Positions 33,572 to 43,317 of a DNA stretch of 64,000 nucleotides are shown here, piece after piece; the first letter of the stretch is position 1; the number at the start of each line of letters is the position of its first letter. The notes beneath the pieces are model-generated. The model was not told where the DNA came from. It did no database searches and saw only the letters and a program-made list of their open reading frames with translations. The position numbers and the translations under genes are program-made. Origin of the DNA: Verrucomicrobiales bacterium (GTDB taxonomy: Bacteria > Verrucomicrobiota > Verrucomicrobiia > Limisphaerales > UBA9464); assembly GCA_027488845.1 (NCBI GenBank), contig JAIYBC010000065.1:88838-152837 (forward strand), in the 5' to 3' direction.

Positions 33572-36355
33572 TCACCGGCCCGGAACCGCGGCGAGGCGCA
33601 CGCTCGCGACGCTCATCAGGGGCGCATCCTCCTTGGCCGCGTCGTTGGTGAAGACCAGGTACAGGTCGTGATGCCCGTCCACCGGCCGGAGGTCGACGGG
33701 CACCGTCGGCATCTGTGGGCCGCCGCGGCCGAAGGGCGGTCTTGCGCCGCCGGCGGGAGCATCCGCCCGGGCTGGCGGACCACCGGCTCCGGCAGCGGGG
33801 GAAGGCGCCGGACGGGTTTCCACCTTCAGTTCGCCCACGATCTCCCCGGTCGGCGAGCCGAGCCGGATCTGGACCGTACCGCCGGCCTGTGAATCCCGCG
33901 CCGACGCCGACGCGGCGACCTCGAGGCGGTTCACGCCGGTGAGATCGATCCCGCGGTAGGCGAGCACGGCGCCGCGCTTGGCCACCATCCCGCGCATCCC
34001 GCCTTCGATCCGTTCCTTCACCTGGGCCTGAGCCGCGGGCAGCAAAGGGCTGCGGAGCACCTTCAGGCTTTCGCCGGAAAGCGGCGTCGCCTGCTCTTCG
34101 CCCTGGTCGGTGTAGACCGCCCGGACCAAGACGCTGCCGCGTCCGGGGTCACCGTCCGGGATCCTCGGAGCGTGACTCCCGGAAAGGGCCAGTCCCGCGT
34201 CGTTGGTGGAGGCGAGCCCAAGCACATACTGCAGGATCGTGGCGGCCTCGGACTCGTTGATCAGGGCGTTGGGCGGCATCGCCAGCGGACTCCAGACTCC
34301 GCCGCCGCCGGTCACCACCTTCTGCGCAAGCCGACGCGGCGCCTCGGCGTCGGCGATGTACTTCCGCGCGATGTCGCCGAAGGACGGCCCCACGAGCTTG
34401 CCCTCGACGAGATGGCAGGCCTTGCAGTTGCCCTTGGACATCAACGCCTGGGCCGCGGGGAACCGCTCCGCCGCCGCCTCGCCCCGCGGCAGGGAACGGA
34501 TCGAGGCCAGGTCGAAGCCCTCCGGGACGTAGTCGATGCTCAGCTGGACCCGTTCCTTGGGAATGCGGCCCGAGGACAACGTGCCGTCCTCGCGGTCCGC
34601 CACCTCGACCGCATAGGAGACCGGCTGGCCGGGCAGGAAGTACGTCTGGTTCCCCTCGATCTTCACCGAGACGACCGGCGGTTCGTTGCCGGACACGACC
34701 GGCACGGACGCGCTGTCGGACGCACCGCTGGGATCGGTGACGGTGAGCCGCGCCACGTGCGCCCCGGGCTGGTCCAGCTTCACCACCGGATCCGCCACCT
34801 CGAACACCTGCGGCGCACCGGTCGGGCCGAACACCTCCCAACGGTACCTCAAGGCGTCCCCGTCGTTGTCCTTCGTCCCCTTCGAGGAAAGCCGGACGTC
34901 GAACGGCGGCACGCCGCCGGTCCTGTCGGCGGAGGCGACGACGATGGGCTTGCGGTTGCCGCCCTCGAACTCGATGCGCACCAGCTTGGCCTCGGGGCTC
35001 GCCTGGAACCAGCGGCCGCCGTACTCGAGCACGTACAGGTCGCCGTCGGGGCCGAACTTGATGTCGATGGGCTCGACCGGCCGGTACGCCGGCAGGATCC
35101 GCTCCATCGTGTCGAAGTCCCCGTTCGGCTTCATGCCGACCGAGAGGATCAGCCGGCGCGAGAACTCGGCGACGATCCACTTGCCCTCGAAGTACGCCGG
35201 CCACGGACGTTTCGCCTCCGGGTATTCGTCGCGGTGGAACACCGGTCCGCCGATCGCGCAGCGTCCGCCGCTGCCGAGGGCCGGGAACTTCCCGGTCACG
35301 CCTCCGTGGTAGTAGATGAACGGCGGCGACAACGGCGGCAGCTCGGTCAGGCCGGTGTTGTTCGGCGAGGTGTTCACCGGCTTCAACGGGTCCTTCTTCG
35401 CAAGGCCACGGTTGGCCGCATAGTCCCAGAAGGGGAACGCCTGGTCCCCCACGAAATAGGGCCAGCCGAAGAAGCCGGGTCCACGCGCCTGGTTGAACTC
35501 GTCGTACCCGCGCGGGCCCTTGTCGCTGTCCTCCCGGTTGTCCGGACCGACCTCGCCCCAGTAGATGAACCCCGTCTTCCGGTCCATCGACACCCGCCAG
35601 ACGTTGCGGTGCCCCATGGTGTAGATCTCCGGGCGCGTCTTCGGCGTCCCGGGCGGGAAGAGATTGCCCTTCGGGATGGTGTAGGTGCCGTCGGGTTCCG
35701 GATGGATCCGCAGGATCTTGCCCTCCAGCGAGTCCGAGTTGGCCGTGCCGCCCTGGTCGTCCCAGGCGGCCCGGCCGGGACGCTCGTCGGTCTGCGACGT
35801 CGGCGTGTTCCCGCGGTTGTTGCCGACGGTGATCAGCAGGTTGCCGTCCGGATCCCACGTCATGCCGCCGCCCGTGTGGCAGCAGGTCTCCCGCTGGGCG
35901 CCCCACTCCATCAGCACCTTCTCCGAGTTCGCCACCAGCACGTCGTTGCGGATCTGCCAGCGGCTGACCACGCCCTTGGGCTCGGTCGGATGGTAGTAGT
36001 AGAGGTAGACGAACCCGTTCCTGGCGAACTGCGGGTCGAACGCGAACCCGACCAGTCCCTGCTCGTTGTTGCCCCGCGTGTTCACCGAGAGGAATCCGAC
36101 CGTCTTGACCGCGTTGACCGACGGATCGAACACCTTGATCGCCCCCTTGCGTTCCGCGATGTAGGCGCGGCCGTCGGGCAGCAGCTCGAAAACGAGCGGC
36201 TCGTCCAACGCCCCCGGCGGCGTCACGGCCACCGGCGTGAACCGGTTGTCGTCGGGACGCCCGGCGGGGGCGCCCGTCTGCGCAAGGACGGCGGTCAGCG
36301 AGAGGACACCGGCGGCCAAAAGGGCGACGGTCCGGGAATGCAGGGGGAGTTGCAT
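33572..36355 (-). CDS. Exported sugar-dehydrogenase-like protein with PKD and cytochrome c domains
   Basis: 927 residues with a signal peptide (TVALLAAGVLSLTAVLAQ). About 35-460 is a beta-propeller like soluble PQQ-dependent glucose/sorbosone dehydrogenases: LLPDGRAYIAERKGAIKV, GLVGFAFDPQFARNGFVYL, GHRNVWRVSMD and FGPDGDLYVLEYG. A PKD-like Ig domain follows at about 470-560, a cytochrome c domain with CKACH near 645-650 and a likely axial Met in LAMPPNALI, then a C-terminal beta-sandwich (CBM6-like) with a Gly/Pro/Ala-rich insert near 860. It would oxidise a sugar or other alcohol outside the cytoplasm and pass electrons to its own heme. Its cofactor is unproven. Confidence 0.85.
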   Translation of the reverse strand: MQLPLHSRTVALLAAGVLSLTAVLAQTGAPAGRPDDNRFTPVAVTPPGALDEPLVFELLPDGRAYIAERKGAIKVFDPSVNAVKTVGFLSVNTRGNNEQGLVGFAFDPQFARNGFVYLYYYHPTEPKGVVSRWQIRNDVLVANSEKVLMEWGAQRETCCHTGGGMTWDPDGNLLITVGNNRGNTPTSQTDERPGRAAWDDQGGTANSDSLEGKILRIHPEPDGTYTIPKGNLFPPGTPKTRPEIYTMGHRNVWRVSMDRKTGFIYWGEVGPDNREDSDKGPRGYDEFNQARGPGFFGWPYFVGDQAFPFWDYAANRGLAKKDPLKPVNTSPNNTGLTELPPLSPPFIYYHGGVTGKFPALGSGGRCAIGGPVFHRDEYPEAKRPWPAYFEGKWIVAEFSRRLILSVGMKPNGDFDTMERILPAYRPVEPIDIKFGPDGDLYVLEYGGRWFQASPEAKLVRIEFEGGNRKPIVVASADRTGGVPPFDVRLSSKGTKDNDGDALRYRWEVFGPTGAPQVFEVADPVVKLDQPGAHVARLTVTDPSGASDSASVPVVSGNEPPVVSVKIEGNQTYFLPGQPVSYAVEVADREDGTLSSGRIPKERVQLSIDYVPEGFDLASIRSLPRGEAAAERFPAAQALMSKGNCKACHLVEGKLVGPSFGDIARKYIADAEAPRRLAQKVVTGGGGVWSPLAMPPNALINESEAATILQYVLGLASTNDAGLALSGSHAPRIPDGDPGRGSVLVRAVYTDQGEEQATPLSGESLKVLRSPLLPAAQAQVKERIEGGMRGMVAKRGAVLAYRGIDLTGVNRLEVAASASARDSQAGGTVQIRLGSPTGEIVGELKVETRPAPSPAAGAGGPPARADAPAGGARPPFGRGGPQMPTVPVDLRPVDGHHDLYLVFTNDAAKEDAPLMSVASVRLAAVPGR

Positions 36356-36447
36356 GGCGGAGCGGAGACGGGGAACGCGCCAATGACCGCAGGAGGCGCG
36401 AGGCCGTTACCACAAAAATCTCCGGCACCCCGACCGGCCCGGGCGTC

Positions 36448-37200
36448 TCAGGAAGCCGGTTCGATCCCCCGGCGCCGCAGCAGCTCGCGCTCGACCGCGC
36501 GGCACAACGCATACGCGCCCACGGCCAGCACGCTGGCGATGAGCGTCACCGCGTAGAGCCGGTCCGCACGGTACTCCGTCGTCGCCCGGATGATGAGGTA
36601 CCCCAATCCCTTCCGTGCGAAGAACCACTCGGCGATGATCGCCCCGAGGATGCTGCCGGTGAAGGCGATCTCGTGGGCCGCCATGTAGTACGGAAGCGCC
36701 GCGGGCCACTCCGCCTTCGCGAACCGCTGCCAGCGGCTGGCGTGCAGCGTCCGCAGACGGTCGACCAGGACCGGGTCCACGGCATCGAGCCCCTTGGACA
36801 CGTTGGCCAGGATGGGGAAGAAGCAGACCAGCACCACGATGATCAGCTTCGGGGCGAGGGTGTCGCCGAGGGTGATGGTCAGGATGCTGGCGATGGTGAC
36901 GAACGGCACGTTCTTCAGCACCACGGTCCAGGGAGTGACGAACGCCTCGAGGGACCGGGCCTGTCGGATGAGCACGGCGAGCCCGAGGGCGAGGACGTTG
37001 GCGAGCAGGTAGCCCAGCAGGGCCTCCCCGACCGTGACCGCGGTGTGGGACAGCAGTTCCATCCGCTCCTCGAACAACACCCGGAACACCAGCGTCGGCG
37101 GCGGCAGGGTGAGGCTGGGAAGACCGGCGAACTTCACCGCCATCACCCACACCACGGGCACGGACAGCAACATCAGCAGGTAGCCGCGGCGTTGGCTCAT
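36448..37200 (-). CDS. ABC transporter permease (nitrate/sulfonate/taurine type)
   Basis: 250 residues from the ATG complement at 37198-37200, overlapping the ATPase stop by 4 bases; longer in-frame reading overlaps that gene and is rejected. It has about six membrane segments, with the EAA-like cytoplasmic loop YYMAAHEIAFTGSILGAIIAEWFF and LGYLIIRATTEYRADRLYA after it, as in SsuC/TauC/ThiX-type permeases. The substrate is not evident. It forms an importer with the next two minus-strand genes. Confidence 0.88.
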   Translation of the reverse strand: MSQRRGYLLMLLSVPVVWVMAVKFAGLPSLTLPPPTLVFRVLFEERMELLSHTAVTVGEALLGYLLANVLALGLAVLIRQARSLEAFVTPWTVVLKNVPFVTIASILTITLGDTLAPKLIIVVLVCFFPILANVSKGLDAVDPVLVDRLRTLHASRWQRFAKAEWPAALPYYMAAHEIAFTGSILGAIIAEWFFARKGLGYLIIRATTEYRADRLYAVTLIASVLAVGAYALCRAVERELLRRRGIEPAS

Positions 37201-37961
37201 GGGTTCCCCTTCCCCACCACGGCGCGCAGGCGCGATCGCAGATGCCGCACGGCCTCCTCGAAGGCCGGCGTCGACGACGACGGCCCGTTCCGCGGACGCG
37301 GCAACGTCACCGGGACGATCTCCGCGATGCGCCCGGGTTCGCGGTCGAGGATCACCACCCGGTCGGACAACAACACCGCCTCCTCCACGCTGTGGGTCAC
37401 CAGCACGGTGGTCAGACGCGTCCGCTCCCAGACGCCGGCCAGCCATTCGGTCATCGTCTCCCGGGTCAGTTCGTCGAGCGCGCCGAAGGGTTCGTCGAGG
37501 ACGAGCAGGCGGGGTTTGTGGACGAGGGCGCAGGCGATGTTGACGCGCTGTTGCATCCCGCCGGAGAGCTGGTGGGGAAAGCGGTCCAGCGCGGACCCGA
37601 GCCCGAAGTCCCCGAGCAGTTCCCTCGCCGCCGCGGCATCGGATCGGCCGGCGATTTCCAGCGTGAGCAGCACATTGCCCAAGGCGGTGCGCGAGGCGAC
37701 CAAGGCGGGCCGCTGGAACGCGACCCCGACCTCGCGCCGGGCGCAGGCCTCCGCGGGGGTTCCGCCGAACACGCGCACCGTTCCCAAGGTCGGGGAATCC
37801 AGCCCGGCGATCAGGCGGAGCAGCGTCGTCTTGCCGCAGCCCGAGGCCCCGATGAGGGAGACGAATTCCCCTTCGGCGATGTCCAGGGACACCTCGCGGA
37901 GGATGTCGGTCTCCGGCCGGAAACGCCGGGTCACCGCATGGCACTGGACGGCCGGTGTCAT
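37197..37961 (-). CDS. ABC transporter ATP-binding protein (SsuB/TauB type)
   Basis: 254 residues. It has Walker A GASGCGKTTLL, a Q-loop VAFQRPALVAS, the signature QLSGGMQQRVNIA, Walker B LLVLDEPFGALDELTR and the switch His LVTHSVEEAVLL. The EPFGALD sequence is characteristic of the nitrate/sulfonate/taurine subfamily. It starts 6 bases after the binding-protein stop and overlaps the permease start, so the three genes form one operon in the order binding protein, ATPase, permease. Confidence 0.92.
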   Translation of the reverse strand: MTPAVQCHAVTRRFRPETDILREVSLDIAEGEFVSLIGASGCGKTTLLRLIAGLDSPTLGTVRVFGGTPAEACARREVGVAFQRPALVASRTALGNVLLTLEIAGRSDAAAARELLGDFGLGSALDRFPHQLSGGMQQRVNIACALVHKPRLLVLDEPFGALDELTRETMTEWLAGVWERTRLTTVLVTHSVEEAVLLSDRVVILDREPGRIAEIVPVTLPRPRNGPSSSTPAFEEAVRHLRSRLRAVVGKGNP

Positions 37962-37967
37962 CTCAAT

Positions 37968-39134
37968 TCAGGGACATGCGGGCACCTGCAGCCGTCCGAA
38001 CTGGAGCAGCGCGGCCGCCAGGCGGTTCCACGACTCCGCCTTCATGTGCAGCGGCGGCAGGCCGTCGTCGCCGACCAACAGGCTCCGCTGGAGCTGGAAG
38101 CGCTGGAGGACCTCCTCCGGGCTGAGCGACTCGTCGGTGGCGCGCTTCGCGGTGATCCGCGCCGCCTGGGCGGGATCCGACAGCATCAGGTCGACCCCGC
38201 GGCGCAACGCGAAGAGATACCGCCGGATCATCGGACCGCGCGCGTCGAGGTCGGAGCGTCGGACCACCGAGAGGTCGGAGTATTCGTCCCAGGCGAAGTC
38301 GCGCATGGCGAAGGAGACCCAGTTGGTGAAGCCGGCCTGCTCGATCATGCGCGGCTGGTTCATGATCCAACCCATGTAGAAGTCCAGGACCCCGGCCGTG
38401 AGGGGATCCGGGGTGAAGCCCGCCCGGCGGATCTCCACCGAGCCCGGGGCCATCCCGTTGCGCTGCATCAGGGCCTCCACGTAGAACTCATAGCCCGCCT
38501 GCACGCCCACCACCTTGCCGGCGAAGTCCCGCGGTGTGATGCGGCGCGACGACCGCGCGGACTTCGGCGTGTCCTTGTCCAAGGCGATGAACGCGGTCGG
38601 CCCGTTCTTGAGCACCGCGCCGACCGCCACCACGTCGGCGCCGGTCCGGCTGGCGTTCAGCGAAACGACCGCCGAACCGGGCGCCGGCACGGCGATGTCG
38701 ATGCGCCCGGAAACGAGCAATTGCAGCGGATCGATCCCCGGACCGCCGGGAACCAGCGTCACCTCCAGGCCGACCTCGCGGAAGTACCCCATCTCGTCCG
38801 CCACGAACCACGGGGCGATCTCGTCGTTGAAGACCCATGGCATGCCGACGCGGATCTTCTCGACCGACGCAGCCGGGGGCGGCGGGACCAGGTCGGGTCC
38901 GGGAAGGAAGCCGTTGGTGAAATAGAGACCCGCCGGGAACTGCGCCTCGATGCAGGCCAACGCCTTCTCGGGCGTCCACACCGTCGCCTTGGCGGCCGCC
39001 GCATTCGTGGCCCCGGACGAGGACGTCCCGGATTCGCTGCCGCCACAGCCGGCCAGTCCGATGGCGAGGACGCCGGCGGTGAGGAGGCGGATCAGCCCTG
39101 GGACAAGGGGACGGACTCGGATTCCGGACGGCAT
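37968..39134 (-). CDS. ABC transporter substrate-binding lipoprotein (NMT1/THI5-like)
   Basis: 388 residues from the ATG complement at 39132-39134; the much longer open frame upstream is antisense to the P450 and deaminase genes. The lipoprotein signal is RLLTAGVLAIGLAGC, with lipobox LAGC. The mature part has the NMT1/SsuA-like pattern: KIRVGMPWVFNDEIAPWFVA, then GYFREVGLEVTLVPGG, LLVSGRIDIAVPAPG and DFAGKVVGVQAGYEFYVEAL. Family members bind alkanesulfonates, nitrate, pyrimidine or thiamine precursors, or aromatic acids. A Trp/Phe-rich stretch near 270-290 (WVSFAMRDFAWDEY) could line an aromatic-binding pocket. Its closest divergent neighbour is a cytochrome P450. Confidence 0.85.
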   Translation of the reverse strand: MPSGIRVRPLVPGLIRLLTAGVLAIGLAGCGGSESGTSSSGATNAAAAKATVWTPEKALACIEAQFPAGLYFTNGFLPGPDLVPPPPAASVEKIRVGMPWVFNDEIAPWFVADEMGYFREVGLEVTLVPGGPGIDPLQLLVSGRIDIAVPAPGSAVVSLNASRTGADVVAVGAVLKNGPTAFIALDKDTPKSARSSRRITPRDFAGKVVGVQAGYEFYVEALMQRNGMAPGSVEIRRAGFTPDPLTAGVLDFYMGWIMNQPRMIEQAGFTNWVSFAMRDFAWDEYSDLSVVRRSDLDARGPMIRRYLFALRRGVDLMLSDPAQAARITAKRATDESLSPEEVLQRFQLQRSLLVGDDGLPPLHMKAESWNRLAAALLQFGRLQVPACP

Positions 39135-39329
39135 CCCATCTTGGAAGCAACCGCCACGCCGGGAGGCGGAATGGAGGCTTTCCGGCCCCGATCCGACCGG
39201 GCGGTGTCGCCTTTTGCCCGGGATGGACAGCGCGCGACCGCCGGAGGGCGCGGGATCGGACAAAGCGCGACGCGCGCCACCGGAGCGGCGGGACTTCCGG
39301 CCGTGGCATCTCCGTTGCTTCGAAGGCGC

Positions 39330-40664
39330 ATGGTCAACGCCCTCGAACCGTCCGGCTCCCTCCCTTGGCATCTCGGCCCCGGGGAAAGCTCCGACCAGCC
39401 GGAGAGCGGCCTGCTGGTCGCGGATCCCGTGGCCTTCTTCCGCGAGGGATACCGCCGCCATGGACCGGTCTTCCGCACCCGGTTCCGCGGGGCGACCTGG
39501 ACCGTGATCGCGGGTCTGGAGGCCAACGACTTCGCGTTCCGCAACGCCGACGCCTGGAGCTTCGAGCAGAGCGTGCCCGGGTTCCGCGAACAGCTGGGAC
39601 ACACCCACGTCACCCAGCTCGACGGCAAGCCCCACGTCCGCAAGCGGCGCCTGTTGAAGCCCGGATTCAGCGCCGAGGCCATGGGACGGTGGGTCGGCGC
39701 GATCGCGCGGGAGGCCTCCGTGTGCACGGCCGGCTTCCCCACCGGCACCTCCTTCAACCTCTTCCCCCACCTGCTCGAGAGCTTCATCCGGTTCAACGCC
39801 AAGACGCAGCTCCACGTGGACCTCACCCCGGAATGGCTCTCGAAGTGCGCCCGGTTCGAGGAGGACCTGATGTTCGGGATCAACGTCAGCGCGGACCGCC
39901 ACAGCTACTTCTCCGGTCGGGACTACGGTTCGTTGAAGCAGGAGGTCTTCGACTTCCTCGACCGCCTGGTGCAGCGGCGCCTCGACGGGGAAAAGGCCGA
40001 GGACAACCTCCAGGCGATCCTCGACGAGGAGGCCCCGGGGTTCGAGCCGCTCGACGCCGCGGAGCTGCGCTCCGTGGCCTACCTGCTCCTGCTCGCCGGC
40101 ATCGAGAACACCGCCAAGCTCACCCTGAAGGTGCTCGAGCGCCTCGAGACGGATCCCGTCTGGCTCGCGGCGGTGCGCGAGGAACTGGCGGCGTCCGGCG
40201 GCGGCGGCTCGATGGCCGGCGGCATGGCGGCGTTTCCCCGTCTCAAGGCGGCCATCCAGGAGTGCGAGCGGCTGCATCCGGGTTCGGTGGCGCTCACGAT
40301 GCACGCCGCCCGGGATTTCGAGGTCTGCGGACATGAATTCACCGCGGGCACCCGGGTGCTCCACGCGCACACCCTTCCGCACTTCCTCGAGGAGATCTAC
40401 GAGGAGCCCTTCGCCTTCCGTCCCGCCCGATGGCTGGAGAAGGAGCATCCCAAGAAGGCCCACGCGACCTTCGGCTCCGGCACCCATGCGTGCCTGGGAA
40501 TGAACGTGACCCGCATCCACACGCCCCTGATCCTCGCCGAGATGATCCGCAGGTTCAGGTTCCAGGCGCACTACGTCCCGGACTTCACCAACCGCCTCGG
40601 CGACGGCCGCTGCCAATGCCGACCCGAGACGCCGGTGACCCTCCTGCCCATCGCCGCGGCCTGA
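39330..40664 (+). CDS. Cytochrome P450
   Basis: 444 residues from the ATG at 39330; an open frame continues far upstream through antisense sequence. The heme-ligand motif is FGSGTHACLGMNV, with Cys at about residue 388. The K-helix ExxR is ECERLHPGS, and the I-helix carries LLLLAGIENTAKL, in which the usual acid-Thr pair is Glu-Asn-Thr. FRPARWLEKEHP is the usual approach to the heme loop. No redox partner gene is nearby. It is divergent from the ABC importer (195 bases between starts) and lies 27 bases before the deaminase-family gene, so it may be co-transcribed with that gene. The substrate is unknown. Confidence 0.9.
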   Translation: MVNALEPSGSLPWHLGPGESSDQPESGLLVADPVAFFREGYRRHGPVFRTRFRGATWTVIAGLEANDFAFRNADAWSFEQSVPGFREQLGHTHVTQLDGKPHVRKRRLLKPGFSAEAMGRWVGAIAREASVCTAGFPTGTSFNLFPHLLESFIRFNAKTQLHVDLTPEWLSKCARFEEDLMFGINVSADRHSYFSGRDYGSLKQEVFDFLDRLVQRRLDGEKAEDNLQAILDEEAPGFEPLDAAELRSVAYLLLLAGIENTAKLTLKVLERLETDPVWLAAVREELAASGGGGSMAGGMAAFPRLKAAIQECERLHPGSVALTMHAARDFEVCGHEFTAGTRVLHAHTLPHFLEEIYEEPFAFRPARWLEKEHPKKAHATFGSGTHACLGMNVTRIHTPLILAEMIRRFRFQAHYVPDFTNRLGDGRCQCRPETPVTLLPIAAA

Positions 40665-40691
40665 ACCCGCGGGCCCGACCTCCAGCCGACC

Positions 40692-41717
40692 ATGTCCTTC
40701 ACCGCCACGCCCGACATCGCCGCGTTCGTCCAGTCGCTGCCCAAGACCGAGACCCATCTCCACATCGAGGGCGCCCTGCCCTGGGACCTGCTCGTCGACG
40801 CCTTCCCGGGACGTTACACCCGTCCGCCGGAGTCGTGGCACGACGACTACCGCTTCCGCGACTTCACGGAGTTCATGGACCACTACGTCCACTACTGCGC
40901 GGAGTTCTACGTCTCCCCCCAGCGCTACCACGACGCCGCCCGCATCGTGTTCGCCCGCTGCTACGAGCAGAATGTCCGCTACGTCGAGACCAGCTTCCAC
41001 CTGCCGGTCGCCGCGGCGATCGGCTGCCCGGGAACCGAGATCGTCGAGGCCATCCGGACCGCGGCCCCCGCCGGGATGGAAGTCCGGGTCTTCACCGGGA
41101 TGTGCCACAACGACTACGACGGCCCGAGCCGTCCATGGATCGACGCCGCCCCGGAATGGGAGGGGCTTTCGGGTCTCGATCTGCACGGACCGGAGGACCT
41201 GCCGGTGGAACCGTGGACCGCGCGGATCTGGGAGAAGGCCCGGGCCGCGGGGAAGCGGAACAAGGCCCACGCGGGCGAGTTCCTGCCGGCCGGTTTCGTG
41301 GAACGCATCCTCGACGAGCTCCAGGTCACGCGGATCCAGCACGGCAACGGCGCCGCCGAGGATCCCGCGCTGGTCGCCCGGCTGGCCCGGGACGGTGTCA
41401 CGCTGGACATGTGCCCGATCAGCAACCTGAAGCTGCGGGCCCGCGGGCTCCAGACGATGGCGGCCCACCCGATCCGGCGACTGCTCGACGCCGGCGTGCG
41501 CGTGACGGTCAGCTCCGACGACCCGTTCGTCTTCGGCAACCGGCTCAGCGAGGAGTACTACGCGCTGCACCGCGACCTCGGATTCAGCCGCGCCGAGCTG
41601 CTGCAGGTGGTGCGCAACGGTTGGAGGGTCGCCGAGATCCCGGAGTCGGAGCGGAGCCTTCGCCTCGGGCAACTCGGCCGGATCGCCCAGGCGCACGGAC
41701 TTCCCTGGCAACCGTGA
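40692..41717 (+). CDS. Adenosine deaminase family protein
   Basis: 341 residues. The zinc site is complete: HLH in PKTETHLHIEGAL (about 22-24), KAHAGEF with the later His and catalytic Glu, RIQHGNGA, and SSDDPFVFG with the metal-binding Asp. CPISNLKLRA matches the conserved CPxSN block. Members deaminate adenosine, adenine or aminofutalosine. Length and motifs fit, but the base-versus-nucleoside choice cannot be made from sequence alone. With the NCS2 permease and phosphoribosyltransferase 7-10 kb upstream, it adds to a purine-handling theme. It follows the P450 gene by 27 bases. Confidence 0.88.
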   Translation: MSFTATPDIAAFVQSLPKTETHLHIEGALPWDLLVDAFPGRYTRPPESWHDDYRFRDFTEFMDHYVHYCAEFYVSPQRYHDAARIVFARCYEQNVRYVETSFHLPVAAAIGCPGTEIVEAIRTAAPAGMEVRVFTGMCHNDYDGPSRPWIDAAPEWEGLSGLDLHGPEDLPVEPWTARIWEKARAAGKRNKAHAGEFLPAGFVERILDELQVTRIQHGNGAAEDPALVARLARDGVTLDMCPISNLKLRARGLQTMAAHPIRRLLDAGVRVTVSSDDPFVFGNRLSEEYYALHRDLGFSRAELLQVVRNGWRVAEIPESERSLRLGQLGRIAQAHGLPWQP

Positions 41718-41934
41718 TCCGGATCCGTCCGCCTGGATCGGGAACAGGCTCACCCGGAGTCGTCGGAGACGCATTGGTCCGTCGTCGGGCTTCGCGTCGT
41801 CCGGGATCCGTTTCCGAGGCGAATCGCCGGCATCCTCGGCAACCTTCGTCTTGGGTTCCCGACGCGGCGCGGCGGCCCTTCGCGAGGACCCGACCGCGGG
41901 AATCCGGCCAGCGCTCCGCCTCGCCGCAAAAGGG

Positions 41935-41963
41935 TTGAGTCGCGACCCGGCCCCGGTTCTATT
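41935..41963 (+). promoter_or_regulatory. Candidate sigma-70-type promoter of the pseudopilin gene
   Basis: TTGAGT at 41935-41940 and TCTATT at 41958-41963 are separated by exactly 17 bases, in an otherwise GC-rich gap. Each hexamer matches consensus at four of six positions. The start codon is only 11 bases after the -10 element, so the leader would be very short. Confidence 0.35.
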
Positions 41964-41974
41964 GGGTCACCCGA

Positions 41975-42868
41975 ATGAAATCCCGTTCCACGTCTTCGCG
42001 CGTCGGCGCGTTCACACTGATCGAACTGCTGGTGGTCATCGCCATCATCGCGATCCTCGCCGGGATGCTCCTGCCCGCGCTGGGCCGGGCGAAGTCGAAG
42101 GCCCAGGGCATCGCCTGCCTGAACTCCACCAAGCAGCTGACCGTGGCCTGGCATCTCTACTCCGGTGACTTCCGGGATGCGGTGGCCAACAACTACGGCG
42201 TCGCCGAGACCATCCAGGCCATCGACCAACGCGTCTTCGACAACTGGGTCAACAACGTGATGACCTGGGGATCGGGCACCGGGACCGCGGACCGCAGCGT
42301 CACCAACAACGAGTGGGTGGCCAACGGTGTCCTCGGCAAGTACACCGGCGGGGCCGTCGGCGTGTACAAGTGCGCGGCCGACAACTACGTCGCCCCGGGC
42401 CAACGCAACCGGGGATGGGCCCGCCGCAACCGCAGCATGGCGATGAACTCCTTCTTCGGACGGTTCAGCATCGGACAGGATCCCACCGCCAACGGCCGGA
42501 ACTGGGGCTTCCAGGACCGCATCCAGTTCCTCAAGCAGAGCCAGGTTCCGAGCCCGGCCAGGACCTGGCTCACACTCGACGAGCATCCCGACTCCATCAA
42601 CGACGGGTTCTTCATCAACAACCCCGAGGCCACCGCGTGGCAGGACATCCCCGCCTCCTACCACAACGGCGCCTGCGGGTTCTCCTTCGCCGACGGCCAT
42701 TCCGAGATCAAGAAGTGGCAGAGCCGGTCCTCGAGGTACCAGAAGGTGGCCTACGTCTACCCGACCACGATCACCTTCGACGCGGCGGGCCGGAACGACT
42801 TCCAGTGGTACCGCGAACGCACGGGCTACATCCTGGCCCAAGGCGGCATCCCCCAGTACGGCTACTGA
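41975..42868 (+). CDS. Type II secretion pseudopilin-like protein (H-X9-DG family)
   Basis: 297 residues. A short basic leader is followed by [18 protein letters not shown], the prepilin N-terminal methylation and membrane segment with Glu at +5. The residue just before Phe is Ala (VGAF), not the usual Gly as in the other two copies here. The globular part has [13 protein letters not shown] and [17 protein letters not shown], and the late H-x9-DG motif [12 protein letters not shown] that names this planctomycete/verrucomicrobial group. Such proteins are probably exported through a type II-like system and are highly expanded in this phylum; individual roles are unknown. Confidence 0.9.
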   Translation: MKSRSTSSRVGAFTLIELLVVIAIIAILAGMLLPALGRAKSKAQGIACLNSTKQLTVAWHLYSGDFRDAVANNYGVAETIQAIDQRVFDNWVNNVMTWGSGTGTADRSVTNNEWVANGVLGKYTGGAVGVYKCAADNYVAPGQRNRGWARRNRSMAMNSFFGRFSIGQDPTANGRNWGFQDRIQFLKQSQVPSPARTWLTLDEHPDSINDGFFINNPEATAWQDIPASYHNGACGFSFADGHSEIKKWQSRSSRYQKVAYVYPTTITFDAAGRNDFQWYRERTGYILAQGGIPQYGY

Positions 42869-42883
42869 AGGGCTGGGGGGATC

Positions 42884-42900
42884 GGACCGGGCTCCGGTCC
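42884..42900 (+). terminator. Hairpin upstream of the main terminator
   Basis: A perfect 7-base-pair stem (GGACCGG and CCGGTCC) with a GCT loop starts 15 bases after the pseudopilin stop. It has no T-run of its own. It may stabilise the transcript 3' end or assist the terminator 9 bases further on. Confidence 0.45.
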
Positions 42901-42908
42901 ACGACGAA

Positions 42909-42940
42909 ACGGGGTGCACCTCTGGGTGCGCCCCGTTTTC
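42909..42940 (+). terminator. Intrinsic terminator after the pseudopilin gene
   Basis: An 11-base stem (ACGGGGTGCAC at 42909-42919 with GTGCGCCCCGT at 42926-42936, one T-G wobble) closes a 6-base loop and is followed by TTTCGTT, with the last stem T giving TTTT. It would end transcription about 70 bases downstream of the pseudopilin stop, before the glycan operon. Confidence 0.8.
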
Positions 42941-43317
42941 GTTCCGGCTGCCGGGGCAATGACCGCAAAAACTCCCCGGCACTTTGTGCCGACGTCCTCG
43001 AATGCCCATCCCCGGCCGGTTCAAGGGGGCTCCCCAGGCCCCGTCCAAAGGGACCCCGATGCCGACAGCCCCGCCGGAAGACGCAACCGTCTTCCACCTT
43101 GGATCACAGGCCCATCGAGCCAGGTCCACGGCCAAGCCGATCCGCCGAAGGGGAAGAAACCCCGTTTTTGGTCCGGCCCGGGCGATGAATCCAGATTCCA
43201 AGGTCATGGAGTGCGGGCTTGGCTTGCCTGTTGACCTAGGAAAGACTTCTGAAGTCGTGATCGGGAAGGCTGCCCCAACAAGCCGCCCGCCGGACCATAA
43301 ACCCATAAGGCGCAAGC

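Larger units (their letters stand above)
42869..43317. other. Intergenic region with two hairpins, before the glycan operon
   Basis: This 449-base gap follows the pseudopilin gene. Its first 75 bases hold two hairpins, described separately. From about 42960 to 43317 I see no gene-like frame and no convincing promoter. A TTGACC at 43231-43236 has no matching -10 element 16-18 bases on. Confidence 0.5.

Noticed and set aside
43231..43259. TTGACC as a promoter for the glycan operon
   Set aside because: The sequence 16-18 bases downstream (GTCGTG region) does not resemble a -10 element.
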